A stretch of 61,873 nt of DNA from Acidobacteriota bacterium (GTDB taxonomy: Bacteria; Acidobacteriota; Terriglobia; Bryobacterales; Bryobacteraceae). Shown here in pieces: positions 30,164 to 38,457 of this stretch. The stretch is taken from assembly GCA_029776225.1 (NCBI GenBank), contig JAKOTR010000099.1, positions 1 to 61,873 on the forward strand. Reading direction: 5' to 3'. Under the pieces are notes generated by a model, which saw nothing but the letters and a program-made list of their open reading frames with translations, was not told the DNA's origin and did not search any database. The position numbers were made by a program, and so were the translations under genes. The stretch's first letter is position 1. Each line of letters opens with the position of its first letter.

Positions 30164-31728
30164 TGACAGCGCTCCAATTCCCTGAGCCGCCCCGTAACCA
30201 GCAGGCAACTGCGGCGCGCGATGATGACGGCAAGCCGCCCGCTCGCCAGAGAGTCCCCAAGCAGTTTTTCAAAGGCCTCCGGATCGCGCGTGGGATCGAT
30301 CACGTGAGTGTCGGCTACGCCGAGCGCACGGCAGAGATCCTCGATGATCAGTTTGCCCGTGGGCTGGTGGTCGAGCGTGCGGCCGGTGGCGGGGTGCTCC
30401 TGAAAGCCGGTCATGGCGGTGGTGGAGTTGTCGAGGATGATGACGACGTGGCCGGTGGACGGCGGGTTGTACACCATCTCGACCAGACCGGTGATGCCGC
30501 TGTGCACGAACGTGCTGTCGCCGATCACGCTCACCACGCGGCGCGCCTCCTCGGGCGGGAGGACATGCCGGAGGCCGAGTCCCACGCCGATGGCCGCGCC
30601 CATGCACACCAGCGTTTCCAACGCCTCGAACGGCGGGAGCGCGCCGAGAGAATAGCAGCCGATATCGCCCGCCACGATGCAATCGAGATTGCGCAACGCG
30701 CGGTACACGGTGCGGTAGGGGCAGCCGTTGCAGAGTTCGGGCGCCTTGCCGGGCGGCGGCGCGGGCTCCGGCGTGGTGTCCCCCGCCAGGATGCGGCGCA
30801 CGCGGTCCACGTTCAATTCTCCAAAGCGGAACATCTCCGGCTTGGATTCCACGCTGATGCCGGCGGCGCGGATGGTGTCGGCCAGGTAGGGGTCACCCTC
30901 CTCGATTACCACGCAGCGCTCCACGCTGTTCGCGAATTTGCGAATGGTTTCGACCGGCAAGGGGTGGGTCATTCCGAGTTGCAGGAAGGAAGCCTCGGGC
31001 GCCGCCTCGCGGGCGTGCTGGAACGCCACGCCGTCGGCGATGATCCCCAGCGAGTTGCTGCCCGGGATCACGCGGTTGGGGCCGGACGTCTCGTTCCACT
31101 CGGCGATTTGCGCGAGCTTTGCCCTGAGCCGCCGGTGCGCCGGCCGGGCGTTCGACGGGATCATGACGCGCGCCGCGATGTCGCGGGTGTAAGAAGGCGG
31201 CGGCGGGGGAGCACAGGTGCGTTCCGGATGCACCACGCTCTTGGAGTGGCAGACGCGCGTGGTCATGCGCAGCATCACCGGCAGGCCCCAGCGCTCGGAG
31301 ATCTCAATGGCCTGGAGGGTGAAATCGTAGGCCTCCTGCGAATCCGCCGGTTCGAGCATGGGCACGCCCGCGGCCACGGCGTAGCGGCGGTTGTCCTGCT
31401 CGTTCTGGCTGGAGGCCATGCCGGGGTCGTCGGCCGAAACCACCACCAGAGCACCGGACACTCCGGTATACGCGGCGGTGAACAGGGGATCGGCCGCAAC
31501 GTTCAGCCCGACGTGCTTCATCGTGACCACGGCGCGCGCGGAGGCATACGCAACTCCGATAGCCACCTCAAATGCCACCTTTTCGTTCGGGGCCCACTGC
31601 GCCCGGCCGCCCAACTCGGAAAACCGCTCCAGGATTTCGGTTGACGGTGTGCCGGGATAGCCCGTTCCCAGCGCCACGCCCGCCCGCTGGGCCGCGAGCG
31701 CAACCGCCTCGTTACCGCTAATCAACAT
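30160..31728 (-). CDS. iorA: Indolepyruvate ferredoxin oxidoreductase, alpha subunit, lacking the ferredoxin domain
   Basis: The TPP-containing subunit oxidises aryl-pyruvates to aryl-acetyl-CoA. Seen: LISGNEAVALAAQRAGVALGTGYPGTPSTEI at the start, MKHVGLNVAADPL, SADDPGMASSQNEQDNR, the Cys motif PELCNGCPYRTVYRAL, and the TPP-binding region VSVIGDSTFVHSGITGLVEMVYN with LDNSTTAMTGFQEHP. It ends at about residue 522 (AVIIARRSCLLVTGRLRELERCQ). Typical IorA continues for about 60 residues with two CxxCxxCxxxCP clusters; none is present here. ATG 31728 was chosen by homology; the frame is open 29 codons upstream. A TACAAT box lies 16-21 bp upstream of it. Confidence 0.9.
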   Translation of the reverse strand: MLISGNEAVALAAQRAGVALGTGYPGTPSTEILERFSELGGRAQWAPNEKVAFEVAIGVAYASARAVVTMKHVGLNVAADPLFTAAYTGVSGALVVVSADDPGMASSQNEQDNRRYAVAAGVPMLEPADSQEAYDFTLQAIEISERWGLPVMLRMTTRVCHSKSVVHPERTCAPPPPPSYTRDIAARVMIPSNARPAHRRLRAKLAQIAEWNETSGPNRVIPGSNSLGIIADGVAFQHAREAAPEASFLQLGMTHPLPVETIRKFANSVERCVVIEEGDPYLADTIRAAGISVESKPEMFRFGELNVDRVRRILAGDTTPEPAPPPGKAPELCNGCPYRTVYRALRNLDCIVAGDIGCYSLGALPPFEALETLVCMGAAIGVGLGLRHVLPPEEARRVVSVIGDSTFVHSGITGLVEMVYNPPSTGHVVIILDNSTTAMTGFQEHPATGRTLDHQPTGKLIIEDLCRALGVADTHVIDPTRDPEAFEKLLGDSLASGRLAVIIARRSCLLVTGRLRELERCQ

Positions 31729-31833
31729 GTGTAAATGGACGATTGTAGCGCGTTCTCCGATTTGGCGGCGGGAAGCGATTTCAGAGCTCCCATCCCGCTT
31801 CCCTGCCCTTGGCAATTCGGCCCATACAGTGTG

Positions 31834-31845
31834 TGACTTAAGTCA
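31834..31845. promoter_or_regulatory. FNR/CRP-family-type dyad upstream of norZ
   Basis: TGAC-TTAA-GTCA is a perfect 12-bp palindrome, close to the TTGAC-N4-GTCAA sites bound by NO- or redox-sensing FNR/CRP-family regulators (HcpR and DNR types). Its centre lies about 52 bp before the norZ ATG, which would fit activation of a transcript starting near 31880. It also lies within the 163-bp divergent gap to iorA. Confidence 0.5.
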
Positions 31846-31891
31846 TGGCGGGCCGCCGCCGCCCGCTGCATGCTGGGACGAGACGATACCT

Positions 31892-34153
31892 ATGAAGAAA
31901 CTGTGGGTGAGTTTTGGAATTGTTGTCATCCTATCGTTCGGCATCCTCGGCTGGATCGGCACCCGCATTTACCAGGAAATGCCGCCGATTCCGGACCGCG
32001 TGCTGACAACCGCCGGCGAAGAAGTGATCCCGAGCGGAGACATCGGTAAAGGACAGAACGTCTGGCAATCCCTCGGCGGCATGGAAGTCGGCTCGATCTG
32101 GGGGCACGGCAGCTATATAGCTCCGGACTGGACAGCGGACTGGCTGCACCGCGAAGCGGTGTTCGTACTCAACGAGTGGGCGAACAACGACTACGGAAAG
32201 CCGTTCGATCAATTGCCGGAAGAGGAGAAGGCCAAGTTGCAGGGCCGCCTCCAGCAGATGTACCGGGCGAACAACTACAATCCCGCGGACAATACGCTCC
32301 GCATCGAGCCCGTGCGCGCCCGGGCGTTCGAAGCCGTTCTGGCGCACTACACGGACGTGTTCATGAAGGGTGAGCCGGCCTACGCAATTCCCGCCGGCAC
32401 GGTGAACGATCCGCAGCGGATGCGGCAGCTCGCCGCCTTTATCTTCTGGACCGCGTGGGCCTCGGCGGCGAACCGTCCCGGCGACGACGTCTCCTATACG
32501 CACAACTGGCCGCACGAACCGCTGGTGGGCAACCGCCCGACCGGCGAAAGCGTGCTCTGGACCGGCGTGAGCATCATCATGCTGCTGGCGGGCATCTGCG
32601 CCCTGGTCTGGTGGAACGTCGCGCAACAGAAGGAAGAGCCCCTCCCCGTACTTCCGAAAACGGACCCGCTGGGGAGCTGGCGCGCCACGCCGTCGCAGCA
32701 CTCCACACTGAAGTACTTCAAGGTAGTGGCGGCGCTGATTCTGGTGCAGATCGGAATGGGCGTGATCACCGCTCACTACGGAGTGGAGGGCAGCGGTTTC
32801 TACGGCATTCCGCTTGATAGGTGGCTGCCCTACAGCGTCGCCCGGACCTGGCATATCCAGATGGGAATTTTCTGGATCGCCACGGCGTGGCTGGCGGCCG
32901 GGCTTTTCATCGGGCCGCTGGTCAGCGGGTTCGAACCGAAGTTCCAGCGCCTGGGCGTCAACGCGCTCTTCCTCGCGCTGCTGGTGATTGTCGCGGGTTC
33001 GCTGACGGGCGAGTGGCTCAGCATCAAGAACAAGCTTTCCGACGCGGTTTCCTTCTTCTGGGGGCACCAGGGGTATGAATACGTCGACCTCGGGCGCGCC
33101 TGGCAGATACTGCTGCTTGCCGGGTTGTTCATCTGGCTGTTTCTGGTGATCCGGGCGATCCGCCCGGCGCTGAAAAACCCCGGGGAACAGCGGCAGTTGC
33201 TGTGGCTGTTTCTGATTTCGGCGGGCGCGATCGGCCTGTTCTACGGCGCGGGCCTGGCATGGGGCCAGCACTCGCACATTTCGATAGTCGAGTACTGGCG
33301 CTGGTGGGTGGTTCACCTCTGGGTGGAGGGCTTCTTTGAAGTCTTCGCCACGGTGGTGATCGCGTTCTTCTTTGCGCGGCTGAACCTGATCCGTCCGGCG
33401 TTCGCCGCCAGAGCGGCGCTGCTCTCGGCGACGATCTTCCTCTCCGGAGGGATCATCGGGACCTGCCACCACCTTTACTTCACCGGAACGCCGACGGTGG
33501 CGCTGGCCTGGGGCTCCGTGTTCAGCGCGCTGGAAGTCGTGCCGCTGACGCTGATCGCCTTCGGCACGATGGAAGATTTGCGCCGCGGCAAGCTCACCGC
33601 CTGGGCGGAGCGCTACAAGTGGCCCATCTATTTCTTCGTCTCCGTGGCGTTCTGGAATATGGTGGGCGCGGGCCTGTTCGGCTTCATGATCAACCCACCA
33701 ATCGCGCTCTACTTCATGCAGGGGTTGAATACCACGCCGGTTCACGGCCACGCCGCGCTGTTCGGAGTCTATGGCATGCTCGGCATCGGCTTGATGCTGG
33801 TCTGCCTGCGGGCGCTGGTGCCGAACCTCAGATGGAAGGACAACTGGCTTAAGTTCTCCTTCTGGGCGATGAACATCGGGCTGTTCCTGATGTGCGTGGG
33901 CAGCCTGCTGCCGGTGGGCCTGCTGCAGACCTGGGCGTCGGTGGATACGGGTTATTGGTACGCGCGCAGCAAAGACTTCCTCGGCACGCCGCTCATGCAG
34001 ACTCTGCGCTGGATGAGGGTGCCCGGGGATACGATATTCGCCCTTGGGGCCCTTGCCCTGGTCGGCTTTGTCTTCTCGATCAGGCCAGGAAAGGCGAAGG
34101 CCTACGAACCCGTGGAAGCTCCGGACGTTCCTGCCGGCGTTCTTCAATCGTAA
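31892..34153 (+). CDS. norZ: Quinol-dependent nitric oxide reductase (qNOR)
   Basis: A 753-residue single-chain NO reductase that takes electrons from quinol and reduces NO to N2O. The N-terminal extension resembles fused NorC without heme c (GQNVWQSLGGMEVGSIWGHGSYIAPDWTADWLHRE). The catalytic part has about 12-14 helices with the heme and FeB His ligands in RTWHIQMGIFWIATAW, VVHLWVEGFFEVFATV, GIIGTCHHLYFTG and NTTPVHGHAALFGVYGM. ATG 31892 (MKKLWVSFG) is chosen; the frame is open 55 codons upstream without coding character. After the stop, inverted GCCGGCGGC/GCCGCCGGC arms (34160-34206) lie between it and the convergent gene. It likely detoxifies NO. Confidence 0.94.
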   Translation: MKKLWVSFGIVVILSFGILGWIGTRIYQEMPPIPDRVLTTAGEEVIPSGDIGKGQNVWQSLGGMEVGSIWGHGSYIAPDWTADWLHREAVFVLNEWANNDYGKPFDQLPEEEKAKLQGRLQQMYRANNYNPADNTLRIEPVRARAFEAVLAHYTDVFMKGEPAYAIPAGTVNDPQRMRQLAAFIFWTAWASAANRPGDDVSYTHNWPHEPLVGNRPTGESVLWTGVSIIMLLAGICALVWWNVAQQKEEPLPVLPKTDPLGSWRATPSQHSTLKYFKVVAALILVQIGMGVITAHYGVEGSGFYGIPLDRWLPYSVARTWHIQMGIFWIATAWLAAGLFIGPLVSGFEPKFQRLGVNALFLALLVIVAGSLTGEWLSIKNKLSDAVSFFWGHQGYEYVDLGRAWQILLLAGLFIWLFLVIRAIRPALKNPGEQRQLLWLFLISAGAIGLFYGAGLAWGQHSHISIVEYWRWWVVHLWVEGFFEVFATVVIAFFFARLNLIRPAFAARAALLSATIFLSGGIIGTCHHLYFTGTPTVALAWGSVFSALEVVPLTLIAFGTMEDLRRGKLTAWAERYKWPIYFFVSVAFWNMVGAGLFGFMINPPIALYFMQGLNTTPVHGHAALFGVYGMLGIGLMLVCLRALVPNLRWKDNWLKFSFWAMNIGLFLMCVGSLLPVGLLQTWASVDTGYWYARSKDFLGTPLMQTLRWMRVPGDTIFALGALALVGFVFSIRPGKAKAYEPVEAPDVPAGVLQS

Positions 34154-34206
34154 GGTGCTGCCGGCGGCTCCGATGCTGTCCGAATGACACGTCTGGGGCC
34201 GCCGGC

Positions 34207-35589
34207 TCAGATGTATCCGAACAACGGCGGGAAGACGATAACCACGATCGCCGCCCACACGGCATAGACGGGCAGGTAGCCGGTCTGCCAGCGTTCGAGG
34301 TCCGTGAATGGCCCGCGGCCGCGCAGAAAGCGGATGTAAAGCACGGCAGACCACGCCAGATTGACCAGGAGAATGCCGTTCTCGCCCAGCGCGGCCACAC
34401 GGTTGGGGCTGAAACCGAACTCGGTGATTCGCGCGGCAATGGCCCACAGGGCTACCGCGTCTGCCAGCAGAGCGGCGGTCACCAACACTACCTGCAGCAC
34501 ATCGAAGGCGTTTGGAGGGGCGTCGGCGTCGCGCGCCGAGATGGAATAAAGCAGCAGGCCGAGGACCACCACCAGGAGCAGGTCGAACGCGATGAGTACG
34601 TTCCGCTGGACGTCAATTCCGCGCCCGGTCAAAACCACCGTCGCCAGGAACGTGATCAGTAGGGCTGCAAACAGCGGCGTAAACAGACGCGTCAGCACCG
34701 GAGCCATGTTCTCAATTACGCTTTGCTTCGCTTCTACCAACCAGGAGGCAACCAAAACGGCCCCGGCAGCGCCGCAGGGCAGCAGCCAGCTTCCGATGAA
34801 CGGCCCGACATTGATCCCGATAGCCTGGAAGATCATCCCCAGAAACAGCGTGAGGACGCCGCCGCCGAGAGCGATCAGGACGTAGTAGATGAACAGTTCC
34901 CCCGAGAAACGGATAAAGTCCATGCGGCCTGCGACCTGGCCCCAGCGGCCTCCGGCGTACGCGATACCCACCATCAGCCACAGCGCAATCGGCAAATGCA
35001 GCGCCGTCAGCTTTTCGGTGTGGCCGGCTGTCGTGAATGGATAAACGTTGGCGAAGACGACCGCCGCAACGAATGCCACCGCCAGCCAGCGAACAGTGCC
35101 GGTGTGAAGCCGCCGTTTCCACACAAAATAGCCGGTCAGGAATGGCAGCACGAAAAGACTCGCGTTGCGAAAGTAGAAACCGGCGTCCGCAGGTTTGTGT
35201 TCGTCTAATTGCAGTCCGAAAAGCGCCGGGATCTTGACGGCCACAGCGGCTGCCACCGCAAGACAGAAAGCGACGATGGCATCCGTGCGAGCGCGCGCTT
35301 GCGGCTCCCCGGAATCGGAGGGGACCATGACAAGCTGCTTCCAGAGGCGCTCTGCATGCTCGAGAGCGAACTCCCGTGAGAGGGCGTCGAGGTTGCCGAT
35401 GCGCTTCACCGCCACCAGGAACGCTTCGTCAGGGGCAAGCCCCGCGTTGAGCAGGACCGCTATCTGCTCACGCAGATGGTCTTCGAGTTCCGCCACATCG
35501 ACCGGCTGGATCGCCTGGCGGCGGCGAAGGTAACTCCGCCATTGATCGATTTGCTCTTCGAGCGAGGCCGCGTGTTCTGGAGCCGGCAT
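34207..35589 (-). CDS. Membrane protein with N-terminal permease-prefix-like domain, PadR-linked
   Basis: Residues 1-80 resemble the soluble 'permease prefix' region (SLEEQIDQWRSYLRRRQAIQPVDVAELEDHLREQI…GLAPDEAFLVAVKRIG) found in FtsX/MacB-type proteins next to PadR genes. Here it is joined not to an ABC permease but to about ten membrane helices (VAFCLAVAAAVAVKIPALF … VWAAIVVIVFPPLFGYI) resembling DUF4153-type proteins. ATG 35589 lies 2 bp after the padR stop, so both are one operon. The function is unknown; control by PadR suggests a stress or antibiotic response. Confidence 0.65.
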   Translation of the reverse strand: MPAPEHAASLEEQIDQWRSYLRRRQAIQPVDVAELEDHLREQIAVLLNAGLAPDEAFLVAVKRIGNLDALSREFALEHAERLWKQLVMVPSDSGEPQARARTDAIVAFCLAVAAAVAVKIPALFGLQLDEHKPADAGFYFRNASLFVLPFLTGYFVWKRRLHTGTVRWLAVAFVAAVVFANVYPFTTAGHTEKLTALHLPIALWLMVGIAYAGGRWGQVAGRMDFIRFSGELFIYYVLIALGGGVLTLFLGMIFQAIGINVGPFIGSWLLPCGAAGAVLVASWLVEAKQSVIENMAPVLTRLFTPLFAALLITFLATVVLTGRGIDVQRNVLIAFDLLLVVVLGLLLYSISARDADAPPNAFDVLQVVLVTAALLADAVALWAIAARITEFGFSPNRVAALGENGILLVNLAWSAVLYIRFLRGRGPFTDLERWQTGYLPVYAVWAAIVVIVFPPLFGYI

Positions 35590-35591
35590 TT

Positions 35592-35957
35592 TCAGGCTCC
35601 CGCGGGTTCCGCTGCCTGGCGCTTCACGGAGAGCGCCTCCCAAGCGCCGCGGAGCGTCGCGTCCACTGTCTGCCATTGCCGGCGGTTTTCGGCAAGCTGA
35701 GCGCGACCCTTGCGCGTGATGCGGTAATACTTGCGGCGGCGGCCGTTCTCCACAACCTTCCACTTAGCCTCGACGTAGCCGAGCCGCTCGAGCCGGTGCA
35801 GAACGGGGTAGAGCATCCCGTCCGTCCATTCCATGCGCCCTCCGGACAACTCCCGGACACGCTGAAGGATAGCATAGCCGTAGCTGTCGCCTTCGGCCAG
35901 GATCGCCAGGACGAGCGGCGTCGACGAAGCGGCGATCAGGTCTTTATTGATTCCCAT
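35592..35957 (-). CDS. PadR family transcriptional regulator
   Basis: A 121-residue winged-helix repressor: LAILAEGDSYGYAILQRVRELSGGRMEWTDGMLYPVLHRLERLGYVEAKW and NGRRRKYYRITRKGRAQL, then a C-terminal dimer helix. Family members repress their own operon and are released by small molecules. It is transcribed from a strong promoter with a dyad and is followed at once by the membrane protein gene. Confidence 0.92.
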   Translation of the reverse strand: MGINKDLIAASSTPLVLAILAEGDSYGYAILQRVRELSGGRMEWTDGMLYPVLHRLERLGYVEAKWKVVENGRRRKYYRITRKGRAQLAENRRQWQTVDATLRGAWEALSVKRQAAEPAGA

Positions 35958-35997
35958 GATTTCACCCGTTCCGCAGCGTCCATGAGCTGAAATGCAT

Positions 35998-36036
35998 ACC
36001 TGGCAGTATTATACATAGCAGTGTTAGGTAGGTCAA
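35998..36036 (-). promoter_or_regulatory. padR promoter with overlapping operator-like dyad
   Basis: On the minus strand TTGACC (36031-36036), a 17-bp spacer and TATAAT (36008-36013) form a near-consensus promoter. An imperfect 32-bp inverted repeat (ACCT…AGGT, 35998-36029, with matching internal CA/TG pairs) covers the spacer and -10 box, where an autorepressor would bind. The transcript would begin near 36001, giving a leader of about 45 nt. Confidence 0.7.
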
Positions 36037-36115
36037 TCCAAAAGTGATGAGATTCCGCACTGGAGCCCGGTCACCACATCGTACAGAATCGAGGTATGGA
36101 CTTTGGAGGGGCATT

Positions 36116-36898
36116 GTGACACAGCGAACATACGCGGCAGGGTGGATGGCCGCCGCCCGGATTCAAGCTCACTTCACACGGCGACTGAGCGCGCTCGCTC
36201 CTCAGGAGGGCGGAGCGGCGCCGGCGCCCGACGCGGCTTGCGTGGAAGCAATGCTCGAGGCAGCGTTCTGGGCCAGCCTGCGGCGTGAGGAGGGTAAATT
36301 GCCGCGCATCTCGCTGGCCTATGTGGCGCCAGATGCATTGAGGTGGCCTGTGAAGTTCGAGCGGCCCTTGCCGCTCGCAGCGCAGCCGCTCGCACGGCTT
36401 GCTCCTGCCGTGGAGCGTCCGGGTATTCACCTCGGCGTCTGGCGCGAGAGCGGGCACCTCGGGGTATGGGGCGCCACACACGAGTTGCCGGCATTTTCGT
36501 TCGTCCTCGAGGTGGTCGGTCCCGGCCTGATGGTGGTCAAGCTTAGCCGGGCGGACGAGTCCGGAAAGTTCGTGAACGCCGCAGTCTTGCAAGGTGATGA
36601 GATCAAATTGATCGACGAAGACGCCGCGCGGCTGCTGGACTGCCCGGACCTGCTGAATTCCCTGCTCGGGCTTGCGACCCGGCGCGCCTCCGCAGAAGAC
36701 ATCAACGTGCTCATCCAGCTCGCGGTCTCAATGCGGGCTCATGGCCACGGCGGCTCGCTGCTGGTCGTGCCTTCGAAGACAGAGACGTGGCGGGAATCGG
36801 TGGTGCAGCCAATCATGTACGCGCGAGCTGCTGCAGGAGCGCACTCGAAAGGACCCCCACCCGCGGTGGATAAGCGCGCTCGGACGGGCAGTCGATGA
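36116..36898 (+). CDS. Diadenylate-cyclase-fold (DACNV-like) sensor protein, N-terminal fragment
   Basis: The fragment reads LARLAPAVERPGIHLGVWRESGHLGVWG, FVLEVVGPGLMVVKLSR, GKFVNAAVLQGDEIKLID and LIQLAVSMRAHGHGGSLLVVPSKTETWRESVVQPI. These fit a group of uncharacterised proteins whose C-terminal half has a DisA-like fold (probable sensor domain DACNV). GTG 36116 is preferred because GGAGGG lies 5 bp upstream. After …PAVDKR the frame breaks off with unrelated residues to a TGA at 36898, while the expected continuation is in another frame. A 2-nt deletion in a GCGCGC run explains this. Identification rests on motif memory and is moderate. Confidence 0.55.
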   Translation: MTQRTYAAGWMAAARIQAHFTRRLSALAPQEGGAAPAPDAACVEAMLEAAFWASLRREEGKLPRISLAYVAPDALRWPVKFERPLPLAAQPLARLAPAVERPGIHLGVWRESGHLGVWGATHELPAFSFVLEVVGPGLMVVKLSRADESGKFVNAAVLQGDEIKLIDEDAARLLDCPDLLNSLLGLATRRASAEDINVLIQLAVSMRAHGHGGSLLVVPSKTETWRESVVQPIMYARAAAGAHSKGPPPAVDKRARTGSR

Positions 36899-37226
36899 AA
36901 TCGCGGGCCTCACCGCCGTGGACGGCGCGACCGTGATTACGGACCATTACGAGGTGCTCGCGTTCGGCGCGAAGATTGTCCGCCGCCGCCAGTGGCCGCC
37001 GGTTACCGAGGTCATCATCACGGAGCCGATCGAAGGCGCACGTCCCGAAGTGGCCGAACCGGCACAACTTGGGGGGACACGGCATCTTTCGGCCGCGCAG
37101 TTCGTCCATGACCAGCGCGACGCCCTGGCGCTCGTCGCCTCGCAGGACGGCCGGTTTACGGTGTTCGCCTGGTCATCGTGCGAAAACATGGTTCACGCCC
37201 ATCGGATAGATACTCTCCTGATGTAG
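36873..37226 (+). CDS. Diadenylate-cyclase-fold sensor protein, C-terminal fragment
   Basis: This frame continues the previous fragment: ALGRAVDEIAGLTAVDGATVITDHYEVLAFGAKI, QLGGTRHLSAAQFVHDQRDALALVASQDGRFTVFAW and MVHAHRIDTLLM. The DGA motif and a GTRH motif align with the two nucleotide-binding motifs of DisA-type diadenylate cyclases (DGA and RHR). The second Arg of RHR is Leu here, so cyclase activity is doubtful and a sensor role more likely. The open frame extends back to 36672 but lacks coding character before about 36870. Probably one gene with the fragment upstream. Confidence 0.55.
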   Translation, partial: SALGRAVDEIAGLTAVDGATVITDHYEVLAFGAKIVRRRQWPPVTEVIITEPIEGARPEVAEPAQLGGTRHLSAAQFVHDQRDALALVASQDGRFTVFAWSSCENMVHAHRIDTLLM

Positions 37227-37244
37227 GCGGCACGCCGCCGAGCG

Positions 37245-37940
37245 TCAGAGGCGCGGCGTGAACTGGGCGAGATCATAGATGCCCACTGCCTTCTCGAACC
37301 CCGCGACTTCGTCGACGATCTTGTGAAATCCCTCCTGGCCGAAGAGTTTGTGCTCCCGTTTCTCGAACTCCTCGCCCAGAGCGTCGTATTCGTTTGGCGA
37401 GACGATCTCGCGGAACGCCGGAAACAAAACCGTGTCTTCCCTGGCCTCGTGCGGTTCGTACATCCGGATGAACAACCGCATGTGCTGCACGAGATTTATC
37501 CTGGCCGTTTCCTCTCGCGCGAAGCTGCCTGATTTCGCCGCCTGGAGAATCTGATCCGTTAAGCGGCGCCCCGCCTTGTGCTGTGCATAGAGGACATCGA
37601 CGAGGTCGACCAATTTGGCGGCTTTCCGGAACCGCGGGAACAGATATTCTTCCTCGAGCTTCTCGTGGTAATCCTCGATGAAGCGGCGAACCAGGTTGGC
37701 CGTGCCCGCCACCACCTGAGGAGGCAGGTCCTCCTTACTTTCCAGCCTGCGCAGGCACTCACCGTAAACCAGCAACGCCCTCTTGAGAACGCCGTGCTCC
37801 CGCATGAGGTCCTCAGTGGGGGAGATTTCTTCCTCTTTCATTTCCTTCTCCCTGCGCGGTTCACCCGCACGCTGCTGCGCGATCACTGCTCCCGGAACAC
37901 CCAAAACCAGAAAACGCCTGGCGAACTGATTGTGTGCCAT
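37245..37940 (-). CDS. Hemerythrin HHE-domain protein with N-terminal export-like segment
   Basis: A 231-residue protein. Iron-ligand motifs of the hemerythrin fold are seen: DLMREHGVLKRALLVYGECL, FIEDYHEKLEEEYLFPRF, VLYAQHKAGRRLTDQI and MYEPHEAREDTVLFPAFRE. The start MAHNQFARRFLVLGVPGAVIAQQ looks like a secretion signal and the ATG at 37940 has AGGAGG in front. Such proteins bind O2 or sense NO and peroxide through a di-iron site. It ends 18 bp from the convergent DAC-like gene. Confidence 0.85.
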   Translation of the reverse strand: MAHNQFARRFLVLGVPGAVIAQQRAGEPRREKEMKEEEISPTEDLMREHGVLKRALLVYGECLRRLESKEDLPPQVVAGTANLVRRFIEDYHEKLEEEYLFPRFRKAAKLVDLVDVLYAQHKAGRRLTDQILQAAKSGSFAREETARINLVQHMRLFIRMYEPHEAREDTVLFPAFREIVSPNEYDALGEEFEKREHKLFGQEGFHKIVDEVAGFEKAVGIYDLAQFTPRL

Positions 37941-38457
37941 TGCATCCTCCTTTCGCACCCTCATGATCATTCCGTACATACTGCCGCCCTCCGGGCTTGG
38001 CCGTAGACGGGGCGCTGTGCGGTCCGGCTCTGAAGCCGCTCCTCGGCAAGGAGGCACGTTGACGCGGGGGATACTTTGTATTCAGTCTACCGTTTCCCTG
38101 CCCATTGGTGCCCGGCGTTCCGCACGGCGGCCGCCGGCAGTTGGTGGAGATCGACACGCAGCCTCCGCCGGCGAGGCCCGAGTCCGCGCAGGAAGGGGCG
38201 GGAATCCCAGAGGACCTGTCGGAACTTGAAGTCCAAAGCCGGGCACTCGTTGCGAAGCAGGATGCAGAACTGGATACGCTGCGGTGAGACCCGTAAGTGC
38301 AACTCATTAGCACTAACTTCGACACAGAGCTGCATGTGCCCTCCTCAGTGATCATGCGCGGTCTCCTTGCCCGAGCGGCGCGTCGGCTGTAAAATCTGTC
38401 TCTTCAGGCTGATCGCAATCGGCCGTGCCACAAGTCCAGGAGGGCGCGTGCAGCACT
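37941..38457. other. 517-bp gap between hemerythrin and Hhe-like genes
   Basis: No gene is supported here; short open frames on both strands lack family motifs and coding composition. The only feature found is the promoter candidate at 38367-38395. Confidence 0.6.
38367..38395 (+). promoter_or_regulatory. Putative promoter of the Hhe-like gene
   Basis: TTGCCC (38367-38372), a 17-bp spacer and TAAAAT (38390-38395) lie about 60 bp before ATG 38458. Confidence 0.5.

Noticed and set aside
31931-34447. Minus-strand open frame of 838 codons opposite the NO reductase
   Set aside because: Composition is Arg/His/Gln/Pro-rich shadow protein; the plus strand is an unmistakable qNOR.
37228-37241. Small GGCGGC/GCCGCC hairpin between the DAC-like and hemerythrin genes as a terminator
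   Set aside because: Only a 6-bp stem with a 2-nt loop and no T run; too weak to call.
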